From: Trametes villosa
Lineage: Eukaryota > Basidiomycota > Agaricomycetes > Polyporales > Polyporaceae
Length of the DNA: 64,000 bases
Assembly (NCBI GenBank): GCA_002964805.2
Contig: PUDQ02000033.1
Coordinates: 744,001-808,000, forward strand
Direction of reading: 5' to 3'
The notes under the pieces were generated by a model, which had not been told where the DNA came from, did no database searches, and saw nothing but the letters and a program-made list of their open reading frames with translations. The translations under genes were made by a program, and so were the position numbers. Positions 1 through 10,551 of the stretch are shown in pieces (position 1 is the first letter of the stretch; every line of letters begins with the position of its first letter).

Positions 1-2577
1 GCGCCCTCGCCCGCGTCCGATGCGGGCATCTTGATCACGCTCGAGATGAAAGAGAGGATGTTCCAGTTGAAGAAGACGTGCGTGTCCGACGCGCGCAGCC
101 GGTTCTCCGCGAAGTGGTCCGAGAGCGCGACGGAGACAGCGGGGTTGCGGGAGGAGAGGTAAACCTCGTAGAGATTGACGAGGTAGTGGATCTCGAACTC
201 GTCGAGCGAGCCTTCCTCAAAGGTGGGGCCTTCTTGCACGACCACGATGGACCCCAGGGCGAGGCCGTTGGTGAGGATCTGCAGCTGGGTCCAGAGCACG
301 GTGAAGAAGACGGATATCTCCTCGTATGTCCGCCGTGGAAGGTCCGCCTCCGTGAGGAAGAGTTCGCGGTAGTAGTCCGCAAACGACTCCCGCAGGGCGG
401 CCCAAGAGATCGTCATGTACTTGTCGTCGATGACAACCGAGCGACAGCGCGGGAGCTCGGGGGAGGATGCGCGCGTAAGACACGCCGAGTGGACGAACTG
501 CTTGCACGAGCCGCACTTGAGAGCCTGCATGACCGGTCCCCAGAGCGGTTCCCGGCAGACGAAGCACAGCGTCAGGCTGAAGAGATTCACCGGTCGGAAG
601 GCGTGCTGCTCCTTGTGTACGACCTCGGGTGCGACAGCATGGCGTTGGGGAAGGATGTGGCAGAAACGGTGCACGGCGACCTTCTGCTTGCTCGCGTCCG
701 AGGTTACGTTGTACTGCGAGAAGAAGCTGCCGTCCGGGTAGTCGTAGCAGTCGAAGTGTACCATGCCCATGCACATCGGACAGAGGAGACCGAAGCCCTC
801 GATCGGCTGCGAGCACGAGTGGCAGTCACTCGGGGACATGCCCGCGAACAACCCTGGGGTGGAGGAGAGTGCAAAGCGCCATGGTACAAACTGGTGGGCG
901 TATGGATGAGCGTGGTGTCGACGGGGGACGAGGGAGCCGTGGGTCTCGCGTTCGATGGCTTCGTGGTAGTTGACGGCGGGGAAGGTCTTGCTGATCGTGA
1001 GGTGGCCGATCGCATGGGGCCAATAGGACAGCAGGAGACTGATGGCAGCGTATCTTGCTCGAGGATTGTGGTAGGCGACCACAGCCAAGGTGTCTAGATA
1101 CGCGTCCGGCTTGCTCTCCGCTATTCGACTCAGTAAACGATGGAAACGATGCAAAGTGGACGATTTCGTTGTGGTGAGGTCGATGCTCTCCAGGATGGCC
1201 GCAAGTAGTGGCGGTATGAGAGATGAGAGGTGATACACCGAGAGTTCCTGCAGCGGTGCAGACGTCGCCCGCAGAGCAACATCTTCAGGCGACAGTGCCT
1301 GAGTCCACCGTCTCCAGGTTGCGCCTGAGTTGGGGGCACCAGAGTCTTCCTTCACTTCGTCCACTAGGATGGATACCATGGGCGGCTCGGAGTTGGACAT
1401 CGAATCATGATATGACAGGTCTACTCAATACTCAGCCGTACATCTTGGATAGGACAGGGCAGGACTCCGCACCTGCCGAGGGAGAAGTCAGCTGGCGGGT
1501 GCCTTGTATGCTCCTCAAATCCGCGAGTATATTGCCAAGCACCCCATCGTCGAAGAACGACAGTAGGCGAGTATGCATCTCAGGACTGAAGGTGAGGAAG
1601 GCAGGGAGCAGGGCAAAGCCAATCTGTGAGATAACTCGTGGATCATGTCGATGAGCATGCAGCAGGAACTGCGCTACGTCCAGTGTAACGGCCTGAAGTG
1701 AATTCGGAGGTCGGGAGGGGCGGGGCGATGATATCTTGTAGCGGCAGTCCTCGGTGATTACGGACGCGAGGAGGGAGATACATTGCGACAAAAGCTGGGG
1801 GGCTCGGACGACGCCAGGTTCGGACTCCCTGCCGACGGACGGAGAGCGCGACCTCGAGCCGCGTCCTACAGACACGCTCCTGCGGCGCATGAAAGACTCT
1901 CTGATCTTTTCACTGTTGCTTCGTTGCGTCTGTGGGGCATTGCTGTGAAGCGTTCAGCGCGGGCTTCGTCGGGTAAGGATGTTCGCAACGAACCTATCAT
2001 AGAAAATGTCCCATTTGTGCGCTATGGACAGAACAAGAACGTCCTTAAGCTGGTTCATGAGGTCAAAGGTAAGGTCCGTGGTGAACCCTTCGTTGCGGTC
2101 ATCATCCGAGTCGCTGTCGTCTTGAGGGACAGGCTGATGGGTACGGCGTTCTCGTAATGTGCCTGTATATCTGACTGCCCCTTTGACCGACTTGATAATG
2201 CCCATCCCCTTCTCCGCTTGACCATTTCCGTTGACGAGGCTGTTGAGCAGAGAGGGAGGAACGGGTCTACTCTGCAGCTGGGCCAGGATATGGGCGAGCA
2301 GCTTGCGCGACTCATTGCGCGCCCTATTCAGACCATGTGGGATAGAGTGGCTGGAGCTAGAGTTTCGGGGCTCGCTGGCCTTCTCTCCATCCCCGACGCT
2401 GGATATCCGGAAGGAGGGTAGCACCGACTGCGAGATGCTCCTCGCGCGATCCCTGGCAGAAGAGAAGGATGGCGTCCGCGGAGAGGTTGGCGATGAAGGT
2501 GCTGAGCCGCCGTCTATAATAAAATGGTCCCCAAGGTGGCTGGTATCGACGCGCAGCGAGGGTTGGCTTGACATCAT
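1..2577 (-). CDS. Large conserved protein with two C1/DAG-type zinc fingers, UNC80-like (5' part only)
   Basis: The N-terminal part of a very large protein; the gene runs off the left edge. The start at 2577 gives MMSSQPSLRV. Exon 1 is Ser-rich. An intron near 1930-1985 ends CCCCACAG, and a second lies at about 1421-1472. After it one frame stays open to position 1. Downstream of a helical stretch come two zinc-binding segments: CHSCSQP...CPMC...HFDC and CFVC...CGSCKQFVHSAC, the C1-like CX2C..CX2CX4HX2C pattern. Helix-rich, leucine-rich sequence without obvious catalytic motifs follows. From memory, fungal relatives of UNC80 (the NALCN/Cch1-type channel accessory protein) are giant proteins of this kind, but I cannot confirm this; other giant HEAT-like scaffolds are possible. 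The coding call is solid, the family name tentative. Confidence 0.6.
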
Positions 2578-2978
2578 CTGTGCCTGCTACGGCTTGTAGG
2601 AGAGGTACCTCGGAGAGTTATGGGCAGGCCTGGCCGCAGGTAGGGCAGGATTTCCGACCAAGAGACCGTGCAGAAGGATGATTGGTCAGTTCAAAGCAGC
2701 ATATAGACACGTCGTCGTCAGATGCAGAGAGAGATGGAGGAGCTTGGCGTGTAGGAAGGGAAGAGAGGACGTGTAGACGGCGGTGGGACTCGGCAGGCGC
2801 CCGCAGTACACCGCGTCGGGAGGAGCACGTGGCCGAGGGCGCGACATAGCCACAGACGCGTCGTGCCTTGCCCAAACTCCGCCCACTCGATCGCGTCTCT
2901 TTCCTCCTCCGTCCTCACTCTACGCACCATCGCCTAAGTGCTTCATCTGCACCCCTCTAGCTACGCGTGCTTGTAACT
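2578..2978. promoter_or_regulatory. Divergent intergenic region, UNC80-like gene / DUF4211 gene
   Basis: About 400 bp between two divergently read start codons. ORFs cross it on both strands but none resembles a protein. It should hold both promoters and 5' UTRs; I see no clear TATA box. Confidence 0.5.
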
Positions 2979-4853
2979 ATGCCCCCCAGGAAAGCGAAAG
3001 CAGCTGCTACGCCAAAGAAACGCGGGCAAAGGAAGCTCGACTCGTTCTTCTCCAGCTCTCCATCCCGCAGCACCACCGCGGCTCGGCAATCCTCTCCCAC
3101 CCGTTCCACTCGCACGCGGAAGCGCAGGCGGGTACAACAAGACGAACTTGAAGAAGATAACGCACCGGGGCCGTCTCAGATTCCGGAGGAAGACGAGGGG
3201 AGCCAGAGCAGCGATGCCGGTGCGATCCGCTTCGAGCAGCCTCCAGTGCTCGAGATCACTAGCAGCGAGAGTGAGAAGGAGGTTGTCCCCCGGCCTTCAA
3301 ATACAAACAGAGGGAAGAAGCGAACTCGAAGGGCGCATAGTGACGACTCGGCATCACCCGCGGGTTCTGAGGCAGAGGCAGAGGCAGAGGCAGAGGCAGA
3401 GGCGGAGGTGTATGTCCGCAAGGGGAAGAGGGCAGCCAAGAAGAAAGCTGCAGCTATATTCGACTCGGATGAGGAGGACGAGCAGCCCAGGAAACGCAAG
3501 CTCATCAAAGGAGAGAGGCCTTCTTCACCCATCAGGGAGGATTCCGACCTCTTGGATGAGGTCGACGAAGAGAGTATGTCCCGCCTACTATACCTACACG
3601 CAGTTCGTCTGATAGCACTGCTTAAGGAATCATCGAGCCTCGCTTGCGTACCAGAGACAAGCGGTCTGCATTCCAGAAGAACTTGGAGAAGTTGAAGCGT
3701 ATGCATTACCTCGCATTCGTCCCGCCCTGAGCTCATCCGATATTGTAGGCAAGAAGCGCGGGGAAGCCGTCCACTCAGAGTCGTCTGCTTCTGCGTCAGA
3801 GGAAGAAGAGGCCAGGGTGGCAAAGCCGTTTGCAGGCGCAAAGCCCGGCGCTGGCTCCGGTGACGACTCCGACGAGTCTGGAGGCGAAGATGTCGAAGAT
3901 GATACCTTCATTGTGGAGGACGACTCAGCCGCCGCGATAGAGCTCCCAGCCGAGTTTAGCATGAACTCCTACCAAGATCTCTTGCACCACTTCAAGATCA
4001 TCTGCCAGCTATTCGTTCACATACTTGTGCACGATGATGATGACCGGGGCGAAGTCGTCACGAGCCTTGAGAGCAGTGCGTATACTCTGCCCCGTACTGC
4101 CCCTGCCCTAACAATATACCAGAGCAGTACTTCTCTGTACCCCTACAAATTGCTCGACGAAAGCTCACGGGAATGCGGGACTCCTTGGTCGCGGGGTCTA
4201 CCTGGCGGCCCAACTTTCGCAAGGCACTTGACACATACCCCGATCTCGAAGTCCACGGGCTCGAGTTCACCGTGCTCGGGTGTGCGGCGTGCAATCTCGG
4301 CGGACGCAAGTCGACGCTGCAAGGGCGGCTCAGCGGAGACCCGTACGATAAGCTGACGTACCAGGTACGTGTTCTCTGGCTGTGCCGTGGAGGCGGCTCA
4401 CGTCGCCCCATAGCCTATCGCAGAGGAGGAGTCCAGCAGCGACGATGAGGATGAAGACGAGTCCAAGAAACTCCCGAAGCAGTTCGACCTGGGCCGCTTC
4501 TGTGCGAAGAGGACGCGTACCTACCACCAGTTCACCCACTGGGAGGTAAGCCCATCGTTGTCGTGCAATGCTTCTTCGCGCGGCTGACAGGCTCGCAGTA
4601 CCACCTCTTTCACGCACTTCGAGACGAAGTTGAGGGCCTGAAGGCGAAAGAGGAGGGGCGCAGCTTCGTGCGCGTCGCGTACGCCGCGGGCAAGCAGCCG
4701 CCGGAAGACCTCACCGACGCGGACGCCATCATGGACTGGCTGGACGAGCGGCAGGTTATCAACCTGCAGTGGCATGAAATCAAGACGATGATGGAAAACG
4801 CGCGGAATCTAGAGGTCAAAGGCGGCAGGGACGGAGATATGGATTCTGACTAG
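2979..4853 (+). CDS. DUF4211-domain nuclear protein with N-terminal PIP-box
   Basis: Six exons (2979-3573, 3627-3698, 3749-4075, 4123-4364, 4414-4545, 4599-4853) join in frame to 540 aa. I chose the ATG at 2979 (MPPRKAK); an upstream in-frame ATG lies at 2967. Residues 17-24 read QRKLDSFF, matching the PCNA-interacting PIP-box Q-x-x-L-x-x-F-F. The first 200 residues are basic/acidic low complexity with nuclear-localisation-like KKR and RKRRR clusters and an EA dipeptide run. The C-terminal half carries the fungal DUF4211 signature (RRKLTGMRDSLV, WRPNFRKALDTYP, CAACNLGGR, TYHQFTHWE, YHLFHALRDEV). Function is not established; the PIP-box suggests a replication/repair or chromatin role (inference). 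Confidence 0.85.
3369..3404 (+). repeat. GAGGCA hexanucleotide microsatellite inside coding sequence
   Basis: Five perfect GAGGCA units followed by one GAGGCG, coding for a Glu-Ala repeat in the acidic region of the DUF4211 protein. Six-base units preserve frame, so length variation would only change the number of EA dipeptides. Confidence 0.9.
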
Positions 4854-4997
4854 GACAGACGTTTGAGGGCTCGGTGCTTTCTGCTGGAAGACCGCCCAGT
4901 GGGTCGGCGGGGTAGTGCTCACATCTACTGTACGAGTATGGACGGAGTTCGCGTTAGCGCTCGTGGCTCAGCCAGACGGTTTGAGATGCGTGCAAAT

Positions 4998-6277
4998 TCA
5001 TTGCCGTATGCCTACACCGAGACTCGCGACAAGGTTCTCCCCCAGCTCGTCGCTCAACACATCCCGCACATCGCTCTCCTGCTCGACGACCCACTCATAC
5101 GCCTCCAGCAGGATGGTGTCCGACAGTGGCACGAAGTGCGCAGCGAGCACCTTGATAATGTTGCTGACACGAGCGATCGCGACCCGAGTCGCGTCGTCAA
5201 TGGCCTACCGCCCACGCTGTCAGCCTCAAGAAGTTGCGCGGCGAAGGGAGGTCCTCACGTCGTTCCTGTTCGAGTAGACCGCTTCGGCGTCGAAGCCCTC
5301 TTCGCCCTCCTGCTCGCTGGCTTTGACGTGCTTGCTGACCCAAATGTACCCATTCAAGCCAAGGATGAGGTCCACGCCGCAAGGCAGCGCCACGAAGTGC
5401 GACTTGAGTCGCCGGATGAGAATAGGTGGGACGACCACTAGTTGCCCGTTCCGCAGCTACAAAACATAAGCGTGAGTAAGAGCAGGCCTGTGCAAGCAGC
5501 ATGAGGACATACCTTCCCGTATCTTAGGGAGCGGGTGTGGAGCGACATAGCGCCATCCGCGAAGAAAGCTTGTACCTCGGCGACGAGCAGGTCACCCTCT
5601 TCGAAAAACGTGCGCATTTGCAGCTCGTCGCTCTCCAGTTTTCGCCGCTGGTAGAGTACTAAGTCAGCTCTGCACATGGGCACGTATCTTATATGCATAC
5701 CTGCACGCCTCCGGGGAGGTTAACGGAGGAAAGCATGAGGACAGCGTCCTGCCGCGAGTTCGCGTCTACTTTCCATCGTCGCGGTTGCACCTGAGCTGAG
5801 TTAGACGAGACGCATACAAGCGGGTGGTCATGCGTACTTCGGTTATGCGGCCTACGACGAGGTCACCCACTTCTGGGTTGTATCTGACGGAAACCCTGCG
5901 TTAGAACGCGCTTTGGACTGAATTTATTGGACGTACCTGCTCCTCACTGCACGTACAGTGATGAGTTTGTTCACGCGTTCAACGGTTCCTGCTACTGAGG
6001 CAATAACCTCTTCACTGTCCACAAACGTTCCGTGACCTCTACACAGACAGTGAGCACGCGTACTGACATAACACTACTAGATGACCACTGCGTACCGCAT
6101 GAACGCGTGCGAAGAAGTGATGGACTCTCCGGGCACCGTGAGCCTCTGCACGTTCTCCTCAAAGTCATCCTCATCCAGGTCCATCCCAATGTCATCTTCT
6201 ACTTCAGGGTGGTGTCTTGTGTTTGCGTAGCTTGCGGAGGCCTCGGAGGTCGAGGGGAAGGACGCAAAGGAGATCAT
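4998..6277 (-). CDS. RRP4: Exosome complex cap subunit Rrp4 (EXOSC2)
   Basis: RNA-binding cap subunit of the nuclear/cytoplasmic RNA exosome, 3'-5' RNA decay and rRNA processing. Starts at 6277 ([10 protein letters not shown]) and splices through about seven short exons (exon 1 6277-6096, exon 2 6038-5937) to a TGA at 4998. Order of recognised parts: N-terminal extension with [11 protein letters not shown]...MRGHGT, S1-like segment ([29 protein letters not shown]), then [26 protein letters not shown] and [17 protein letters not shown], and a KH-like C-terminal domain with [20 protein letters not shown]. All junctions needed keep frame. Shares a 303-bp divergent promoter with TAF13. A second exosome subunit, Mtr3, lies 5.7 kb to the right. 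Confidence 0.92.
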
Positions 6278-6580
6278 TGCTAGCCAAAGACGCGCTTCTG
6301 GGTTCGGTGGGATTTTTATACGCAGCTAGGCACAGAGTTGTCTCAAGTCCTTTTTTTTCCCGTAGACAGAGAGCGGTGGGTAATCAAGCGGTTGGAGGCC
6401 AGGAGCGAGTGAAGCACCCTCCAAGCTCGGCGCCTCACGCCGGAGGTTGAGCAGATCTCGATCTGAGATCTCGCGTGGACGACTCGAGTGGCGGCGCTTA
6501 CGGGCCTCTCGCCACAACGCCCAAGTCGCCCTTGCTTCCGGCTTGCTTGTCCTGCCCTCCATTGCTTCCTAGGCTTCACG
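6278..6580. promoter_or_regulatory. Bidirectional promoter region RRP4 / TAF13
   Basis: 303 bp between divergent ATGs. Contains a T9 tract at about 6350-6358 and a GATCTCGATCTGAGATCTCG-like near-palindrome around 6453-6472. No TATA box seen. Confidence 0.5.
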
Positions 6581-7425
6581 ATGTCTTACTATCCACCTCA
6601 CAACACGGCAGGGACGAGCTACCCATATGCCAGCTACCACCCGCAAACCCCAGGCGCGTACGGCCACCCCGCAACACCCGGAGCGTACCCAACCACTCCA
6701 TACCAGCCATACGCACCTCCGACCGCAGTGACCAGCTACGGCGCGGCCTGGCCATACCACCATGGGTACAGCTACTACCCCCAGCAGCACCAGCAGACAC
6801 CTGCTGCTACGCCCAAGCCCGCTGGCACGACATCCACGCAGACTGCGTCTACGAGCACGCCCGCACCCGTGACCGCCACTCCCGCTGTCGCACCCCCGGT
6901 CGCGCCGAGGCAGCCTGCACCGTCGACGTACACGTTCTCGTCGTACAACAGGGACGCTGCTCCGTATAGCCGGAGTAATGCCCGGAAGGGGTCGAGCTAC
7001 AGGGGGATGTTCACTAAAGAACGTACGTGTGTGACACTCCGCATCTCGACGAGTGGCTAAAGCATCTCTGTAGTGCGCAACCTGATGTACGGTTTTGGTG
7101 ACGACCGCAACCCCGCGAACGACACCGTGAACGTCATGGAGGAGATTTTGATTGAGTACATCGTGGATGTGGTGCGTTAGCACTGCAGTCGCGCATCGGG
7201 TCCTTCATGCTAACCTGGCGCATGTTACAGTGTCAAACCGCATCTGCTGGGGGCAAGAAGTCGCGTCTCTCGATCGAGGACCTCCGCAGGGCACTGTCAC
7301 GACCAGCGGACGCGAAGAAGCTCGCGCGTATGGAGGAGCTCTTGTTCATGCAGGAGGACATCAAGCGGGCACGCGCTCAATTCGAGGAATCGGAGATGAA
7401 CCCCTCGGGCTCGTACCAGCCCTGA
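6581..7425 (+). CDS. TAF13: TFIID subunit 13 (TAF13) with Pro/Tyr-rich N-terminal extension
   Basis: Three exons (6581-7022, 7074-7171, 7231-7425) give 244 aa. The C-terminal ~100 residues are the TAF13/TFIID-18 histone fold: FTKELRNLMYGFGDD, TVNVMEEILIEYIVDV, LSIEDLRRALSRP and LEELLF-like LARMEELLFMQEDIKRAR, which pairs with TAF11 in TFIID. The first ~140 residues are Pro/Tyr/Ala/Thr-rich and look intrinsically disordered; the yeast and animal proteins start close to the fold, so this extension is a lineage feature. The ATG at 6581 is the first in frame with a good context. It converges on the RRM gene, with 137 bp between stops. Confidence 0.9.
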
Positions 7426-7562
7426 TGACGCTTCACGACTCTTTTATGCCTGTACTAGTAGTGTAGTGTACTAACAGATCGTCAACTCCCGTAATACGCC
7501 CCGGATGAATTCAACGCTTGCCATTTGGATTGCGACGTGTACTACAGAGCGGGAATGGCACT

Positions 7563-8261
7563 CTACTCCTCCATGGCATTCTCGTCTTCCTGGGCTTCGC
7601 CCTCGTCCTCCTCATCTGGGTTCTCGCCTGGTTTTGTCTGTGCCCGTAAAGCGTGACCTATGAACGCGAACAGTTGAGCAAAAGACGTCCATGCGGATCA
7701 AACAGGTGGTTGACTTGCCTCCACTTTCGCCGAGGGGTTTGACGTGTTTCTTGAGCCACTCTTCGGACTCCCAGACTGCGGGGAGGAGTCAGTTTCGTCG
7801 GCATAACCTTGGAGGATAGCTGGACATACTAGCTCTGTTGCCTTGGGGCTGGAGAGGGCCCTTCATAGGCCGGGCAAGGTTGACCCTGAGCACCCGACCA
7901 TTGAGCTCGTTCAGGTCCATGTTGTCAATGGCATCCTGGGCATCAGCTGCCGATGAATACGTCACGAAGGCGAATCCACGATGCTTTGCATCTGTGTCCA
8001 TGCGGATGTGTCAGTTAAAAATATTCGGACCGTGCCAGCGCAACATGGACTCGCCGGTCTGGTTGGAAGGGTTGGTCGGCGCGGTCGGAAGTTGTACTTC
8101 AATAACGTCACCTGCCCGCGGGGACGTAAATAACGCGTCCGAGAATAATAGAGGGAGCTCGTACCGAAGGTGGAGAAGTTCTCGAGGATGACGGACTCGT
8201 CGACGTTGTCCCCGAGGCCGCCGATGTAGATGGTTTTCTTGGTCTTCGTGCCTTCCTCCAT
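7563..8261 (-). CDS. PPIE (cyclophilin-E)-like RRM protein lacking the cyclophilin domain
   Basis: Starts at 8261 ([20 protein letters not shown]) and ends with an acidic tail ...EDENAMEE at 7563. One RRM: RNP2 is IYIGGL, RNP1 is [10 protein letters not shown], then [14 protein letters not shown] and a [10 protein letters not shown] segment like the linker that follows the RRM of human PPIE. In animals a peptidyl-prolyl isomerase domain comes next; here the protein stops after a short acidic tail. Introns: 8164 downwards, one ending before DAKHRG, one after GNRA, and a last one that splices only if a GC donor is used (7718-7658; see findings). Likely spliceosome-associated by homology. Confidence 0.85.
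7658..7718 (-). other. GC-AG intron in the RRM gene
   Basis: On the minus strand the exon ends ...GGAG, followed by GCAAGTC; the 3' site is TTCATAG before GTCACGC. With this 61-nt intron removed the frame runs [21 protein letters not shown] to a stop at 7563. Retaining it gives an early stop. AG|GCAAGT is the classic form of the rare GC donor. Confidence 0.75.
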
Positions 8262-9150
8262 TAGACCGTGACCGCGTTCGACATGGCAAAGCGGAGGCGT
8301 GCCGAGGTTCCCACGTGGGGGCTGCTTGCAGCGGTGTGGACGAGCGTTTGGTGCTGTGCCACACACGCGTCACGCTGCTCGTCCTCTGCCCCGAACACGT
8401 CTGTTCCCTCCGGCTGGCTCGCCGCCGTCGCATCAGCCTGTCCACGAACGGGCCTGGCTCGCGGCCGTCCCTGGGAACGCCTGCCCGCTTTCTGCAAGTG
8501 CTTATTTGCTGCTCATATTTTCTCCGACGCCCTCCGAGCGCGAACACTGCTCGTCCGCGCGTCCTTGCCTGAATAGGCACAGAAATCTCTCGGTCGCCCC
8601 GGGCGGCGCCCTCCACCCGACCTCCATGCAAGCCGTCTGTGTGAGCTCGCGCTCTCTTTCTGGGCCTCGCTTGCTGCTATCTCTCCTGGGGGCGGAGAAC
8701 ACGACTACCGACTGCCACACTGAACACAGCGCCCTGTTCTCCGGGCACGGCCATCAGCCTCGCCCCTCGCGTGATCCTCGTACGGGACACCAGACTCGCT
8801 CGTCCGACCTTATCTGGCAAATCGTTCGTATGATGTCCCGGCGAGCTGTAGATCGCTGCACCTTAAAGAGAAACAGCGCCCGCTGGCTGCGATGGTCGCG
8901 CTACCGTCCTGTCATCCCGCTGGCTTCTCCGACATCTCTACCTCCGAGCATATCCTGCTCGATCCCTCCCCTCGGGCCCCCCGTCTCCACGAGTTCTCAC
9001 TGCTCCCTGCCCTGGGCAGTGGCTTGCTATCGCCGCCATCGCTCCATATACAGCATTTAATTCTCTGTGCTTCCGAGGCCCATGTCTCCATAAGAGCGTC
9101 TTACCGCCTGGCGTCACGGTCCTGACTCGTCCCTACCGAGCGCGCTCCCT
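8262..9150. other. Long divergent intergenic region before the kinase gene
   Basis: 889 bp between the RRM gene start and the kinase gene start. Pyrimidine-rich near the right end. Overlapping ORFs on both strands (for example 8299-9060) have no recognisable motifs and compete with each other, so I call no gene. Confidence 0.5.
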
Positions 9151-10409
9151 ATGACACCCCAGTCTCCCCCGCGCTCTCGCCGTCGTACTTCACGGAGCTC
9201 TTCTGGAAGCTCGAGTAGTGACTATGCTTCCTCGTCAGCGTCTTCCTCGTCCCAGTCGTCCATAGACGAGGACGCCGTCAACACGCGCGTCACGCCGTAC
9301 TGGTGCGCGTACCGCGGTACCATCCAGGCCCGGGGATTCCGACTGGACACCTACAAGGACGTGAAGGAATGGTACCATGAGTACTGGGCCAGGCTTCGGG
9401 CGCAAGGCCACACCGTCTCGAAGGACCTCCCAGGCTACATCCGGGCGTGTCGCGGCCAGGATGAGAACGAACTCTGCAGAGACGATGGTTTGGTATGTAT
9501 ACTTCTTTCGTACTGCTATGTCGGATACGCGAGGCTTACCGTTTTAGCCGGAGCGTTTGTTTCGTGGGACCCAGTGCTCGACCGGTGTGAAGGTCGTCAT
9601 CAAGGCCGTTAACTTGTTTAGTCGTGAGTACGACGTCATCCGGCACCTTTCCAGCCCACAAATGCGAAGCCATCCTATGAACCACTGTGTCCGTGAGTGT
9701 TCCGCCAACCCATGCTCCTAAAAATAGCCTGTTCATACCTTGATTAGCCGTCCTGGATCTCATCGAGGTACCCCGAGACAACCTCGCGTTCATCGTCATG
9801 GAGGAGTGGTCCGCACAGCTCGTGGCGGACACCCCTTGCAACCTCGGCCTCTTCCTCAACGCACTGCGCCAATGTATAGAAGTCAGTTTCAACACCCAGT
9901 AACGTCTGTTTTTTTTTTACATATAACTGAACTCTCTTCTGTAGCACATCGTCTTCATGCACGCACAACATATCGCACACCTAGACGTTTCTTTACGCAA
10001 CATCCTCACGGACTACAAGGGTCACTACTCCTGCATCGACTACGAACTCAGCACACGCTACGACGGCGTCACCGCGCCCCGCGTCTGCAACGCTAGAGGG
10101 ACCGAAATCCCGCCCGAACTAGAGCGAGGCGAATGGAGCGACCCCTACAAGGTCGATGTGTATGCGCTTGGCGTCCTCTTGCTTCGCGCGATGGAAGTGA
10201 GTGGCAATGTATCACTATTCTCAATGACGTCGCTAATAACCCAACAGCTCACAGGCTACGATATACCAGAGCTTCGCTACCTTGTCAAGCCTATGCTCCA
10301 TAATCGGTTCGAGCAGCGCCCTACAGCGCAACAAATGCTCACCTCCTTCAACTCAATGGTGGCTACTATACATCCCTCGAGACTGCGGTTGCACCCCCAA
10401 CGATCATGA
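9151..10409 (+). CDS. Atypical protein-kinase-fold protein
   Basis: Five exons (9151-9492, 9548-9692, 9748-9881, 9945-10196, 10248-10409) give 344 aa. A Ser-rich N-terminus (about residues 8-42) precedes a kinase-like domain: candidate ATP-lysine in KVVIKAV, hinge-like FIVMEEW, catalytic loop HLDVSLRNIL (Asp and Asn kept, canonical Lys replaced), metal-binding Asp in CIDYE in place of DFG, PPELERGEW near the APE position, DVYALGVLLLRAM and RPTAQQML. No glycine-rich loop is visible. The pattern resembles kinase-like families expanded in basidiomycetes; substrate unknown. Activity is uncertain: the key Asp/Asn residues are present, the flanking motifs are not canonical. A run of about ten T lies in the third intron. 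Confidence 0.8.
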
Positions 10410-10551
10410 CACTTTCTCTCATCGTGGACTAGACATACCCCCTCTCTATTTATCCTCACTGGCTCGCCTGAATGTGGACCTACTGTAACCTCCTATTGTA
10501 CATAACCCGGTATATATTACACGCAATCGCACACGAACAGCACAACGCTCG

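Noticed and set aside
217..816. 199-aa minus-strand ORF
   Set aside because: Shadow of the zinc-finger protein, whose real frame over the same bases reads MSPSDCHSCSQPIEGFG and continues to position 1.
8299..9060. 253-aa plus-strand ORF in the gap before the kinase gene
   Set aside because: Composition-driven (Arg/Pro/Ser), no motif, overlapped by other open frames on both strands.
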